Below are positions 27,300-39,476 of a stretch of 64,000 bases of DNA, piece after piece. A program made the position numbers and the translations under genes. Numbering within the stretch: the first letter of the stretch is position 1; each line of letters starts with the position of its first letter. The stretch lies in assembly GCA_025449115.1 (NCBI GenBank), contig JAHLKC010000004.1:310001-374000 (forward strand), given 5' to 3'. This stretch comes from Chytridium lagenaria (lineage: Eukaryota; Chytridiomycota; Chytridiomycetes; Chytridiales; Chytridiaceae). The notes under the pieces are model-generated. The model was not told the origin of the DNA, did no database searches, and saw only the letters and a list, made by a program, of their open reading frames with translations.

Positions 27300-30081
27300 A
27301 TGGGGCCTTCGCCCTTGGACAAGTTCAAAATCCTTAAACAGCTGGGGATGGCAGCTTCGGAACCGTTCTGATGGCTCAGAACAACCAAACTGGAGAAACG
27401 GTGAGAATCACTGGAGAATCTGGCAGTGGCGATGTCGGACGCTAAACTGGATGTTTCAATTTTGAACAGGTAGCCATCAAGCGGATGAAGAAGAAGTACT
27501 ACACCTGGGAAGAATGCACTCAGCTTCGTGAGATTAAAGTAAGGATGATCAATGGCTCGTTTGTCCTTTTTTCAAAAGCAACGTGAAAAGCCAAGATGTC
27601 TTATTTCTTCACAGTCATTGGCGAAGCTCAATAATCATGCCAACATCATTAAGCTGAAGGAAGTCATCCGAGACCAAACCAACGATGAGCTTAATTTTGT
27701 TTTCGAATACATGGATGGAAACCTTTACAATCGCATAACAGAAAGAGAGAATCGATTATTTCCGGAAGAGGAAGTGAAGCGATACATGTAAAATTTAGGT
27801 TTTGAAAGTCTTTAACCTCATGGCAGATTCCAAGTTCTCCTAGCTCTCGCGCATATGCACAAGCACGGATTTTTTCATAGAGATATGAAGCCAGGTTTGG
27901 ATTATTAGTAAGGAAAGGAGAACTCTGACATTATCCAGAAAACTTGTTGACTATGGGGATGTTGTAAAGATTGCAGATTTTGGTCTTGCGCGAGAGATCA
28001 GAAGTTTGCCGCCTTATACGGAATATGTCAGTACTCGATGGTGAGAAAATGATGGAAGAATTCCGTAGTTAAAACAATTAATCAGGTATCGCGCACCTGA
28101 GGTTTTATTAAGGTCTACAAGCTACTCGTCGCCGATCGATATGTGGGCAGTCGGAGCCATTCTTGCCGAACTTTTTACTTTAAGACCTCTGTTCCCTGGT
28201 ACCTCTGAGTTGGATCAAATATACAAGATCTGTCAGGTTGTAGGAAATCCATTACAAACTGAGCCTATAGGTGGATTGGTCGGAGAATCCACCGGTTCTC
28301 AACGTTCGCAATCGAGTATGTCAAGAACCTACTACAATGAAAGCCAGATCACCCCTCCTCGTGATAACATTGTTGGTGGTGGTGCGTGGCCAGATGGAAT
28401 TAAACTTGCCGGGGCAATGCGATTTAAGTTTCCGACAATGCCGCAAGTCCCCCTCGTACAATTCATCCCAAACGCCTCAAGCGACGCATTGCAGCTGATC
28501 GCTGACATGCTCCGATATGACCCTCAAAAACGACCGACGGCACAGGAGGCTCTTCAACACCCGTGGTTTAAAAAGTTGCATGATACACCTTTAGCCAAAA
28601 ATCTTATCCTCACAACTCAGCTCTACGCCTCCCCTACATCCATAGATCTCCCTTCCCCTTCTACAGTCACTGAAACCATTCGGAGAAAATCGTCATACAA
28701 AAGTACTGCTCCATCACCAAAAGCGCCGCCACAGATTTCATCTTACTCGCGTCCCGACACCGCCGACTCCTTTAACCTGTTCAACGAGCCCGAACCTTCT
28801 TCCAACACATCCTACCTCAACCCTCCAATTTCTGATGCCGCGAATCTTTCTGCAGAAAGGCGCACTACCGACCGAACACGGGCAGATGGGCATCGCAGTA
28901 TATCAGGGAAAAGCCGACGCGCACCACTCTCTTCAAATTCCAAATCTCGGCCAAAATCCACACAACGCCTCGCAAACTCAGCAGGGAGTACGGCGATGGC
29001 AAACGAGCTCCCCCAACTTTCGGAAAGCATGATACTGAATGAACTGGATGTGGCATTGCTACCAGCTCCAAGCGGGGTGGCGGACAATGGGTACAGAGCG
29101 TCGAGGGGAAAAAATGATGCAATGGCTATTGAAACGCTATTGGAGCAGATTGATGACATCACTGGAACTGAAGGGTCGGTCCATACTCGTAGACAGTCGG
29201 CGCAGCATCAAGGCTCAATGTTAGCAACACTACCTGACGTCGATGATGAGCTACCGGAGCCTTTTCGCGAGGCGCCAAGAAAGGCGTCCCCAAAAAAAGA
29301 TTCCTTCCATATCTCGCATCCTCTCTTTCGTGACCCACCGCCGTTGAACCCTGTTCAGATTCCTCGACATGAGCCTCAGCCTCATTATTCCTCTGTATCA
29401 ACGAGGTCAAAAGGGTTAGAAGATGCAGGGCAATCTTTAAGAAATGATCGAAGGGTGCTGAACCCCATCATCTCAAGAGGCAGTGAGTTTCTCTTTCTTT
29501 ATATACAATTAACACATTGGCCCAAATTCATGTTAATTTTTTGTTATGCAGTTGACGATAGCCACCCTCAGCATCGCGTCCAACCCGACAACCTCCCTCC
29601 ACCACCCGGTTTCCCTCACACGGAATACCGCCTAAATCCTCTCACGCGCTCCCGTACTCACCTTGGCCATGCGCCATATTCTCAACGCATAACAAATGGC
29701 GACCGCAGCCCCACTAAACTCGATCGCCCTCACCAGACTGACGAAGGTCATAGCAGCATTAGCGATATCAACACACTGAACCCCTCTCAAAACTCCTATC
29801 GTTTTGGCGGAGGAAACTCGTTTTCGTCAAGGCAGGTCCCCGTAGGGAATTCATCTGGTAGGCATGGCATGTTTGGAGGGCAAACACAGCAAAGTGTGAT
29901 TGGGATGGCGAGAGGCGGGCCTGGAGAGTACGGTGGGGCGGGGACTGGAGGATATAGTAGACTCGTTCCAGGGAATATTGCAGTACCTGGGGCAGGTTGC
30001 GAAGTCGTACTATCGGTAGATCCATTATTATGGGTGTTCAGTCTGAGACGAGAAGAGATTGGGAGGTTGTGGGGAACGTGA
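27300..30081 (+). CDS. MAK/CILK1 (RCK-family) ciliary protein kinase
   Basis: RCK kinases (MAK, CILK1/ICK, algal LF4) are Ser/Thr kinases that limit flagellar length and regulate intraflagellar transport. The catalytic domain reads [18 protein letters not shown] (Gly loop), [71 protein letters not shown] and [27 protein letters not shown]. The T-loop is TEY where MAK/CILK1 usually have TDY. About 43 extra residues (28255-28386) follow ICQVVGNP. The long C-terminus is disordered, with a likely 69-bp intron at 29483-29551. A missing G near 27347 breaks the Gly-loop region. The start chosen is MGPSPLDK at 27300; an in-frame ATG at 27285 is possible. Confidence 0.92.
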
Positions 30082-30760
30082 TGGGAGTGGTGGTGGTGGC
30101 GCACTAGTTAAGGGGAAGGAGAAGGGTATCGAATCATAATCTTGCCACTAGTACACCATCCGGACGCGCAAATCTTTAAATTCGTCGGCAGTGGCTATAG
30201 CGGGGTCGAGAAACAGCCTATTTCTCCGATGGATGTAAGGGGACGGAATGGGAGGAAGACTGAAGGGATGGTGGGTGTGAGCGGGAGACGGCTATGGGGT
30301 GATCAACGTTGCCGTTTCCCCAACTCGCAATCACCATGCCTTACTATAATACGGAAACGACTTGTATATCTGTCACTCTTTTGTTATTCTATTCCCAACT
30401 CATTTACGGGTTATCTCACAAAATAAAGATTTGCTACGCATATACTAGCAAATATCTAAGAGTTACTTATATAAAACCCTAATGAGTCTGTAAAATACGT
30501 CTCATATCGAGAACCATCTTCATAAAACGCAAAAATGAATCGCGTTCACCTTCTGATACTATCTATCCACCTTTTAAGCCCTCTAATGCATAGACTGTGG
30601 TCTATTTGGAATGCATTAATTGGAATGCTGGAGTGAGATGTATTTAATAAGGAGACGAAACGGCTGAAGTTCAAGTAGTTTGCATATGCAAAGCGAACAA
30701 TTATTTTAATAACCAATATTAAAACACGTAATATTAAAAAACGGAAAATTAAAGCTCAGA
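30082..30760. other. Intergenic region
   Basis: A plus-strand open frame continues from about 30142 to 30426 but looks like 3' flank of the kinase gene, not a separate gene. From 30430 to 30760 the sequence is A/T-rich with no coding signal. Confidence 0.4.
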
Positions 30761-30789
30761 ATGGATTTAGCATTAAGCACTATGGCTCC

Positions 30790-31336
30790 AAAGTATCTGG
30801 AAAACTTCCTGCCCATGTTCGATACCTTTTTCCTTTCATCACTTTTGCAGAAACCTTCGCAACATCACTCCATTGCCTCCAATCCAAACTCTTCCCGTCT
30901 GCAACTCAATCTTCTCACCAAATCCTCAAATTCCCATCTTCCCTCTCTCCTTCACAACCTCCCCCAACAAAGCCTTTACCAGTTCTCCAATTCTTTCTTG
31001 TCAAGCCTGGTAGGATCAGGGTTTCTCACAGGATTCAATACGGCTTGCTCCACCATCCACTGCACAACCTTGTCGATTCTTCTTCGATTCTGCGACTCGA
31101 TACAATAGTAAACACCTTTGTAAAATCGATCTTTGCGAGATCGACACGCTCTTCACCAGGCTTTCCAGCAAACCCGTCACGTGCGCACATGGATGCCCAG
31201 ACTTCGTTTCGGATATTAACCACGTCGTTGAGGTTTGTTCAAGCGCTTTTAAAGCTTGCGCAGGTAAGTATTTTAAAATGATGTTAATGATATCCCTTGG
31301 AAAGGGGTGCATCAACATTTGAGTACACCGGTTCAT
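30790..31336 (-). CDS. Uncharacterised protein fragment, weakly F-box-like start
   Basis: On the minus strand FPRDIINIILKYLPAQALKALEQT (about 31310-31220) continues, after a frame break near 31220, into VNIRNEVWASMCARDGFAGK. After another near 31065 it continues into VVQWMVEQAVLNPVRNPDPT and RLDKKELENW. The opening looks like an F-box helix pair, which would make it an SCF substrate receptor, but the match is weak. Plus-strand frames overlap and also contain GTAAGT sites, so the strand itself is not beyond doubt. I choose the minus strand because its pieces join into one natural-looking protein. Confidence 0.35.
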
Positions 31337-31339
31337 ACA

Positions 31340-32045
31340 TCAATGTTGGCAGCACCATCGTGGAAAGAGCGTGGTAAGTGCCTTGAGCAAATGTTCGGTA
31401 TATGAGAGGAGCATTATCGTCAGTGACTCCATATCAAGTTCTTCCGGCGTTGCCTTTATTGCAAGGTCTTGTTTAGCACCTGCTTTGAATGCGTAACGTT
31501 TTCTAAAAGCATGTAAGCTGGTGCCAATGTCCATATGACTTTAAGGGTAGGGTTGAAGAATTGGTCTAGACAGCTAGCAAGAGCTTCGAGTAAGGTGGGC
31601 CGACTTGACGCCCTGATCGAGTGACGCGGCGGTGAGGTAACCTTTCGTAGATACTGGTGTTGACAAGGACTCCAGCGAGGTCGGTGAAATCACGGTTGCG
31701 TTTTTTAAGGCTTGTCCGAGAATAGCGGCACAAGAGGTGTGAAGTAGACATGCGTTGAAGTCTTTTAAAGGAATCAGAATATCAGGTCCTGATTTCTTAA
31801 TTATGGGAGCTTACATTCACATTCCTTGTCCATAAGGTTGATCATGTCTTCTACGTCGTCTCCATTCTCATCCTCGCTCCCCCTGCCTCTTCTGCCTCGT
31901 CCCCCCATCCCCACCATAATCCTCCCCCTTCGCCTCCCCTTAGACGCTCGTAACCCTCAAGATCCATCTCCAGTTCATCCCACTCAATCGTCTTCCCCTT
32001 TTTCTTCTGTACTTGGATCCCAATGTAACAATTTCCTTCACCCAT
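31340..32045 (-). CDS. Uncharacterised helical protein
   Basis: Minus-strand blocks in changing frames give KTIEWDELEMDLEGYERL, GDDVEDMINLMDKE, ACLLHTSCAAILGQALKNAT, TLLEALASCLDQFFNPTLKV and EELDMESLTIMLLSYTEHLL. The amphipathic helical pattern resembles ARM/HEAT-type proteins, but I cannot name a family. It may be one gene with the preceding entry, and a further open stretch from 32345 to 32136 may be its 5' end. Frame breaks near 31470, 31590 and 31850 are needed. Confidence 0.35.
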
Positions 32046-32345
32046 AGGCGTGATCTTTCCAGTTTTTCACATACAGTGCTATAAGAAAATCATCAAATCT
32101 CCCTCATCCCCATTTCTTCTCACCTCGGACCCGGTTCAACTGCTTGTAGAGTGCAGGAGGAATCCCTTGATGGGGACCTCGCCATCTCCAAAGACAGCGC
32201 AGATGATGCAGTAGGTCGTGTTGGTTCCATTTCCAAGTGTGTCTATGGAAGTTGATGTGAGATTGAGTGGGGTGGCTTGCCAATTAACAAATTTTGAGTA
32301 CAATCGACAAGCATCATCGTATTTGAATCTGTCACATAAAGACAT

Positions 32346-34062
32346 CTCAGCACAGCATCACTCCATCAAATGAAGGCGTGAAGAAACTACAAACTACTGC
32401 TATAGTCATGCTATTTTAAAGTAACATATCTTTTTTTTTTTCTACTTGGACGCAAGAAATCAATCCTCGCAATAAAAGTGGAGCCAAAAAAAACCACTGT
32501 CTGTACAAACGTCGCGTTTATTCTCTGACCTCCCAAAGTCCTTACTACACTTTCACCATCCAAACCATAGTTGTAGATTAAAAAGATCCCGCTCACGCCT
32601 CTGATCGTCAGACATCGCCGCTATCTGCGTCCCGTAAAACAAAACTCCATTTTTCGTTCATAACTTTCGCGGCTTCTACAGCACACTCTATTTCCCTTAA
32701 AATCTTACGGTCGAAAAAAACAAAAAGCCTTTTTCAAAAAAACCCAGCTCTTTCATGTAAAATGACGTTCGTGATGGATATCACGATCACGACAACCCAA
32801 ATCCATGGGTTTCACCTTTACACTTCATCGATGATGCGATTCATAAAAGACGTCGTCTCATCGCGTTTCTCATGCAAGGAGAAAATCGTTAGCCAAAAAA
32901 CAACTAGTTACAAACACTAAATCATGCGAAAAGGGAGTATATCTCATCAAGAAAAAACAACATCAAAACACCCACACTCCATTTTCAAAGTCTGTCTAAA
33001 AGAAAACCAAAAAACAGGACGATACGTCAACCCACAAACATTCCTCATCACGTACAAAATATTTCAACATTCAACCTCCAGAAAAAAGGGGAGGATGGAT
33101 CAATCCAAGCCATACACTCTAAAACCCAAAGATCGGTGAAAGAAAGCAACCCCCCAGAATACAAACAAAATAAACGTAGCAAAAAAACAGAGCAAAGGCT
33201 GGTGGGATGTGCAGAGTTTTGCGATAGCGCGGGTGGAACGTGTGCTGAGGCTATGTGTGACATGCTTGTTTACGTTTAAATAAAAAAACGGGGAAAATTA
33301 AACCAACCCCAAGACGTCCATTTAAGACGTCGAAAAGCCAGTCCTTTTTTTCATCGCTCCTAAGCATCGCCAAGAGGACCAAGAGTTGATGGACTTCAAG
33401 GCGACGGCAACGCAAAAAAAACAAACGCAAAAAGCGAGAGAGACTTGAAAAGCGACACCTATTGCAGCCTATCCACAATCTCAGTGATTTGCGTTTAGAA
33501 AAAGGAAAAAAGGTAAAAAAGAGGCAATGTGCAAGCACGGGAACCGCACAAAATATAAATTTAAGAGCGCAAAACAAGCCAAAACGCATAATCTTTTTTC
33601 TCGTCTAAAATAAACATTGATTGTTTGGCGACATGAAAAAAAAGCAAAAAAAAAAAAAACACAACAAAGCAACAAAAACCACACGAATAAAAACAATTCC
33701 CAAATCGTCCCAGCATCTCTAACACTTCAACCTCTTCCTTCCGGCCTCACAGTCGGACGATGGCGACTCCATCCCAAACCCAAAGGCTGGCAGAAAGGCT
33801 CCTCATCATCTTCCTCGCGTTCCCTCTTCCCAGATGCTGTAGACATATCCGACGAAGTCCTCGCAAAAGTCAAGGTCGGGCATTCGGTTGACACTTCAGA
33901 GGCAGACGGTGACGGGTAGTTTTTGTGTGCTACCCGACGCGGCCTGTCGTTGTTGCATCATTATAAGCATAGCGTGAGCAGAGGACGTGGCAGACGCGAA
34001 AACAGATGTGTCAATGGACCGCGCACCCCCCCACATTTGGGAAAATTGCTCTGAGGTCATCG
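32346..34062. other. Long non-coding stretch downstream of the cyclin gene
   Basis: About 1.7 kb without a supportable gene. It has many A runs of 5-12 bases and few long coding-like blocks. It lies 3' of the minus-strand cyclin, so part may be a long 3' UTR. Open frames seen on both strands are Phe- or Lys-rich products of homopolymers. Confidence 0.45.
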
Positions 34063-35328
34063 TCATAGCGGACGAGACTTTGTAAGCGTGGGAATAGTTG
34101 TGGTCGGTGCATCTTCAGCAGGTGGTGTCATGGCCGCAAGGATCGCGGCGGCAGTGTCCGTCTCAGAGCTGGCCATGGACGTGTCCATTTGAAAGTACGA
34201 TGAGGCGCCTGCAACAGCGGCTGGGGAGGGCGTGGCCATAGCATTGACGCTTGGAAATGCCATCGAGAACGACGGTGTTGCGTAAATGCGACCAGAATCC
34301 TTGCCACAGCCTAAGGATGGGACCACCGGGGCGAATGAGGTGATAGGAGGCACAGGAGTCGATGCGTATGTGGTCGATATGGACGACAAGTCCGTAGCAT
34401 ATCCGTTCGAAGCCAAAAGGAAAGGGTGAATCGAGGCAGCGGCCGCCGCCAAAGAGGCAGCAGGCGAAGCCTGTTCCATTCCCATACCGATTGAAACGTG
34501 GTTTTCCCGACGAATCTGAGCAGTCCTTGCAAGGAGCATAGTCGACCACGACGTGTACGTCTTCTGACTCACATATAGATCGTAATCCATGATCCTCAAA
34601 AACTCCATCTCATTCAAGTTAATCTCCTCGAGCGGAAGCCCAGCAATCTTGGCCCATGCCTTGTTGCTGTAGTTTCGGTCCTGAAGATACTTGGCGGCCA
34701 CAATGAGGGCAGAGAGGAGCATGCGCCTTCCGCAAAGGGTAGCATGGGGCCTTGCGCCAGTGACAACAGAAGCCTTTGCTGTCAGCTGGCTGCGAAGCCG
34801 CACAATGTAGAGAAGGGCAAGTTGAAGGGTGGAGAATGAGGTCCTGGATCGACGAAGAATCTCCCGAATAAACTTCTTCAAAGGAAGAAGTGCAGCTTTC
34901 GAGGAGATGGAGTGATTCGGCCAGATCGACTCGATGATTAAAGAAGCCGTGCCTTTAAAGGTGCACGCGTCAAAAAATGATGAACGAGGAAAGAAACAAA
35001 CAAAATAGCAAGCGGTCTCCGAAACCGATAGAGAAAGCCGAAAATACAACGGACGGGATAATTAAAAAAAGGACATACCAACTAAGCACTCCACGAAGTC
35101 TGCCTTGCTCTTTGACGCGTCAGCAGTTGCAAAATTATGCATGGTATTAACCGAAGCCGCAGAGAGAGCCGAGAGATCGACAGGGAGAGAGTGGAAGCTC
35201 GAGGAGGTGGCGTTCTTCCGGGTGGGCTGAAGAAGAGCGACAGGTTCTTGAGGAACGTGAACCTGCTCCTGAAGGCGCTGTTGCTGAAGAAGGGAGGTGT
35301 AGAGGGAAACAGGAATTTGGACCTGCAT
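34063..35328 (-). CDS. PHO85-type (PCL) cyclin
   Basis: Two exons, 35328-35079 and 34952-34063, join cleanly to about 379 residues with no frame break. The cyclin box reads KADFVECLVG, TASLIIESIWP, LPLKKFIREILRRSRTSFST, LQLALLYIVRLRSQ, RRMLLSALIVAAKYLQDRNY, SNKAWAKIAGLPLEEINLNE and MEFLRIMDYDLYVS. This is the wording of PCL1/2/9-like cyclins that activate the PHO85/CDK5-type kinase in polarity and cell-cycle entry. The N-terminus is Gln/Leu-rich and the C-terminus Ala/Ser/Thr-rich and disordered. Long non-coding flanks on both sides suggest complex regulation. Confidence 0.88.
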
Positions 35329-37917
35329 AGTTTAAGTGGCGGGAAGAAGACGGGATGATATGTGAAAACAAAAGGTGGATGCTAACAAGAATAAGAAGCG
35401 GCAAACAACAGTAAGTAGGCGAGTTGAATGCAGCTAAAGAGATTGGGCAAGAAAAAAAAGAACAGGCTGTGTACGTGGAAAAAATAATCAACGCAGAACA
35501 AGAATAAGGTACAGAGGTAAGGTAGGGGGAGGCAAACAAAAAGCCGTGAGGACAATCAAAAAACCGGGGAATAAGGTGACGGTAGGATAGACGTGAGCGG
35601 ATAAAATTGATGCAAAAGTTGCCAGAAGCAGCAGAGATTGAGAAGAATATGAAATTCTCCCAAAAAACGGCAGACCCGAAACAACTTTAGGCCCGAAGGC
35701 CGACGCAACGGGTGGCAGTGGCGGTGATAGACATATTGGTAAGGAATGGGGGATAAAAAACAAGGTTTAGAAAGGGTACAGTTTAGGCCGGCGGATAGTT
35801 ATTAATTAGACAAGAGAGGGGCTCGCCAGTGAAAAGAAAAAGTATCTTTCTTGACAAAGGATGAACCTAGGACGACTTTCAAATCTCAAACGAGAAGAAA
35901 GTGATTTCCCATGAACGAGATGACTGGTGGCGCTACGTGGAATGCAAACTAGACGATAATTCCTTTGATCTGGCGAATGTATTCCTGGGGATCTGTCTTT
36001 CAAAGATTCCAGGTGTACGGCACGTCAGAAGAAAGGGCGAAAGTATCGGCTGGTGGATGGTTTGAATTCCGTGGTATAACTTCAAAGAGTCAAGACAGTT
36101 GCGGATGGGAGGCTGGGTGGGTGAGCGGGGGGGGTCAATCAGAGAGAACAGAGTTGGGCCGGTTTGGTAAATGCCAGGTTAGACGGTGGTCAGGACGGTG
36201 CGTTCGACGGTATTGAATGTACAATACGATTTTTTTAAAGGTGCTTCCTTCAGAGACAGAAGGCCATTGTTGACTGAAAAGAGTGGCGGAGTGGCTGGTC
36301 TTTTCCTTTTAAGAGAACAGGAGTATTCCGTCTCTTAATTCAAAGGTAGGTAGGAATTGGAGAGAGAAAGATGTTTGACTTCTTTCTTTACTTGTTGGAT
36401 GGATAGAGGGTGGTGGTGGCGGGCAGGTGAGAGAGAGGGTGGAGGCGGAATGAGTTTTTGATGCAAAGCTTGATTGATGAGTTGAAGGAGAGAGACGACG
36501 ACGACAGCAACAACAGTTTAGCAAGAGCTAGCTGTTTTCAGTGAATGTCGAATGGATAGAGGTGTGATGGAGGTATGATGGGTAGGGGTTTTTGGTTTTA
36601 AAAGGTTAGTGTGGGTGAGTGGTTGTGTGTTGATGTGAGGTTTTTTGATGGTTTTTTTTATTTAATCCTCTTTTTTTCTTTTTCTTTTAGGCGATGGGAT
36701 TTATTATAATTAATTCATTAATTAATTAATTATTTATTATTCAATATGAGTGGAGGACTTTTTGTGTGTGTGGTGATTTCTCCTCGTTTCTTTTTTTTTT
36801 TCATTTATTTATTATTAAATAGAAGATATTCATTCATTATTCACTTTGCATTATTATTTAATTTATTAATTATTATTTTATTATTGTTGTTACACCATCC
36901 TCCTCTCTGACTGTGCGACATGAACAAATGAGGATGAATATATATAATAATAATATTTAAAATATTATTCATTGACTTTGCCACAGTTCTGGGTGCTTTT
37001 ATCATTCAACAGTATAAATAATAAATACAATATTAAATAAATGAATATGTATAATAAATAAAAAAAAAGATGGCTGTTCTGTGGAGAGAGAGATTCCATG
37101 CAATAAATAATAAATAAAATATGTGCATTATTCTATATTTATTATTATTACTTTGATGTAAAATATTGACACTAGGTATTTAATAGTTACGTACTGCACA
37201 CACGCAACTTCATTTTACTATCACATAAGAGAAGGCGAGGACGTGGAGAGAGGGGATAATGTGTGATTCCTATACTACCAATGCTTAAAGGACCATGATC
37301 TTGGGTCCTGCGGTCCTGAAATGGAATCACCTTTTATCTCATCAATAGAACAGGCGATAGAAAAGGACGCGTTTTGTTTCATTCATTTGCATCTGCATAC
37401 AAACAAATGATAAACAAGCCACAGTGTCATCAACTGCTCTGTCTATCCACAAGTATCGATCTTTGCTTCTTTTTTGCCTTGTCTCTCCTTCTCTCTCATT
37501 GATGGGCAAAGTGAAGGATAGTAGCAGGTATGTTTCACGATAAGAAGAAGGTTAAAGATAGGAGCAGAGTCACTTTAACATGAGTTAAAAGCATACACCT
37601 CCACCCCCATCCTCCACCCTCAGCCATCAGCGAGTAACCCACGCACAACCTCCAAGACACTTGTCCATCATATACTCTCTAAAGAGAATAATTGTCAAGT
37701 AGAGAGACCACAAAGCATACGAATGAGTGAATAGATGCAAGTGTGGGTAGAGTCCTTGCATGCAATTGTTGAAAGGAATGGAAAGACGTGAGGCGAACCA
37801 TGCAAACGCCCATCAGATCTTTCCACTGTTTCAGACAAAAATAATGAATGTATTTCTTTGTATGACTTTTTTGAAACTTTTGCAAACTTGACCACGATCA
37901 GTTCTCCACGTCGAACT
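35329..37917. other. Long non-coding region upstream of the cyclin gene
   Basis: About 2.6 kb between the cyclin start and the next gene. The proximal kilobase is purine-rich (many GA and GGTGG tracts on the plus strand) and could contain a long 5' UTR or upstream introns of the cyclin. An A/T-rich core follows and is listed separately. I see no gene; open frames are short and repetitive. Confidence 0.5.
36655..37170. repeat. A/T-rich block with TAAT/TTAA repeats
   Basis: Nearly all bases are A or T over about 500 bp, with runs such as attaattaattaattattt and repeated taataaata units. It lies mid-way in the longest gene-free part of the window. It could be a promoter nucleosome-free region, a replication origin or simply unconstrained spacer; the sequence does not decide. 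Confidence 0.4.
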
Positions 37918-39423
37918 TCACCACGCTTGAATTGATTTCAGCTCTTCATTGAGCATGTCCACGATATCCCCCTCTATCCGACCCAGTCTCTCAGGTTTGG
38001 ATGTCAACTTTTCCTCAAGAACCTTAAATCGTCCATTCACCTGCATCTGCAATGCATTCCATAACTCACACATTCCTTGAACCTCCTTGACACGTTGCCC
38101 ACCGCATCCCTCCAATGCCTTGAGGCGATTCTGCAAAGACTCTATAGAGCTCTTGGTAGACTGTGACTTTATGGTTGTTCCGAGTGTCTTTGTCACTTTG
38201 AGAACCCTTGCCTGTTCAAAATAAAAGGGCGTTAAGACTGTGCCGACTTTCTTAAAAATCTAGGGTAGAGGGAGTGGTTTTGCTACGGCCAGATAATAGT
38301 CAGCAAAGTTCCGAATATACGTACGTCTGATACTCGAAGTGCAGGTGAAAGTCCGTGAATTCTGTTTTACATGAAAAATGTATTATTAAGCCATCACAGC
38401 AATTAATCAATAGCCTACCAATCTCCTGCAATAAAGACTTTCCTCGAAGCTGCCTCTCCAGATTCGCAACCTATTATTTAATTGAGTAAGACGTCACAAT
38501 ATGAGCACCTTGTAAAGAACTAACGACACAAATCGACTTTATACCTGCTCATTAGGAACCTCCACCTCAACACCAAACTGATCCAAAGTATCATTGAACT
38601 TGATGCAAGCCTTTGTCGCTGCAAAGCCTCTTTCAAATAGAGAGAAAAGACTGTAATCAACACGGGTCAGTTAGTCAGTATAACAACAGAGGGACGCGAA
38701 ACCACATACGTTGCCTCCCGGTCTTTCCAACACATCCATCCCAATCTAGACTGAAAAAGAACATGCAAACATGTCGTCTCGCTTCCAAGTTTTCCCTCCT
38801 GAACAGTCGCAATGGGGCTGTTCATTATCATTTCTGAGCCGCATTTCGAGAGCGGGGTGGTTTCCGCGTCAGAGACGGCGGATGGCGATTTTGGTATTTC
38901 CACGGTTAATGGTTCTTATTTGGTGAAAATATAATAGCGACAGTATTAGGATAAGCTTTTTAGGAAAAAATCCAGGCCATTCAGATGTAAAGGCGATGCT
39001 CTTTCATTGAAGATTTCAAAGCAACTTACCTGCAGACTTCATCATGACGGGTGACTTGCTATTATTCTGTGTTGTCGCACTTAAGTTACTCGTCTGTATA
39101 GGTGAGACTGACAAGACAGGTGATACTGGAGAAGCAGGTGAGACTTGAGAAACAGTTGAAACGGGCAATGTTGCGCTCGGCTTGCTGACTGATTGGAAAG
39201 CCCCCTCCACTTCAGTTCGCGATTGAGGTGTAACTTCAGGCACCACGACGACCGCCTCATGACTTTCTTCCACCACAGCATCGATAGCTATATTTTGAAA
39301 CGTGTCAACCACGACATTGGCGGTGGCGGTGGTCCCAGTGGTGGCGTCTTGAGATGATGGTGGGGATGATGGTTCTTCGGTCTCCATCGCACTTGTCAGT
39401 TTCCTCTCACACTCTCTGTGCAA
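37918..39423 (-). CDS. Uncharacterised coiled-coil protein
   Basis: The gene has about six short exons. The N-terminus (Met at 39387 or 39423) is Ser/Thr/Val-rich and disordered (METEEPSSPPSSQDATT). The middle has SRLGWMCWKDREA, LFERGFAATKACIKFNDTLD and QFGVEVEVPNEQ. The C-terminus is a predicted coiled coil (SIESLQNRLKALEGC, VNGRFKVLEEKLTSKPERLG) ending LNEELKSIQAW. It could be a structural subunit of a kinetochore, trafficking or cytoskeletal complex, but I recognise no family. It is divergent from the RhoGAP gene, sharing a promoter region of under 100 bp. Confidence 0.55.
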
Positions 39424-39476
39424 CGCAATTCACTCAGAAATTGTTTTTAAATTGCATATAATACTCACCATTCCAC

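Noticed and set aside
30761..31281. Plus-strand frames with GTAAGT donors opposite the unassigned minus-strand gene
   Set aside because: Their composition is Ser/Leu/Pro-rich and pieces do not join into a natural protein, whereas the minus strand does; kept as a doubt in that entry.
32924..33919. Plus-strand Lys/Asn-rich open frames in the cyclin 3' region
   Set aside because: They arise from A-rich homopolymers; no codon bias or domain.
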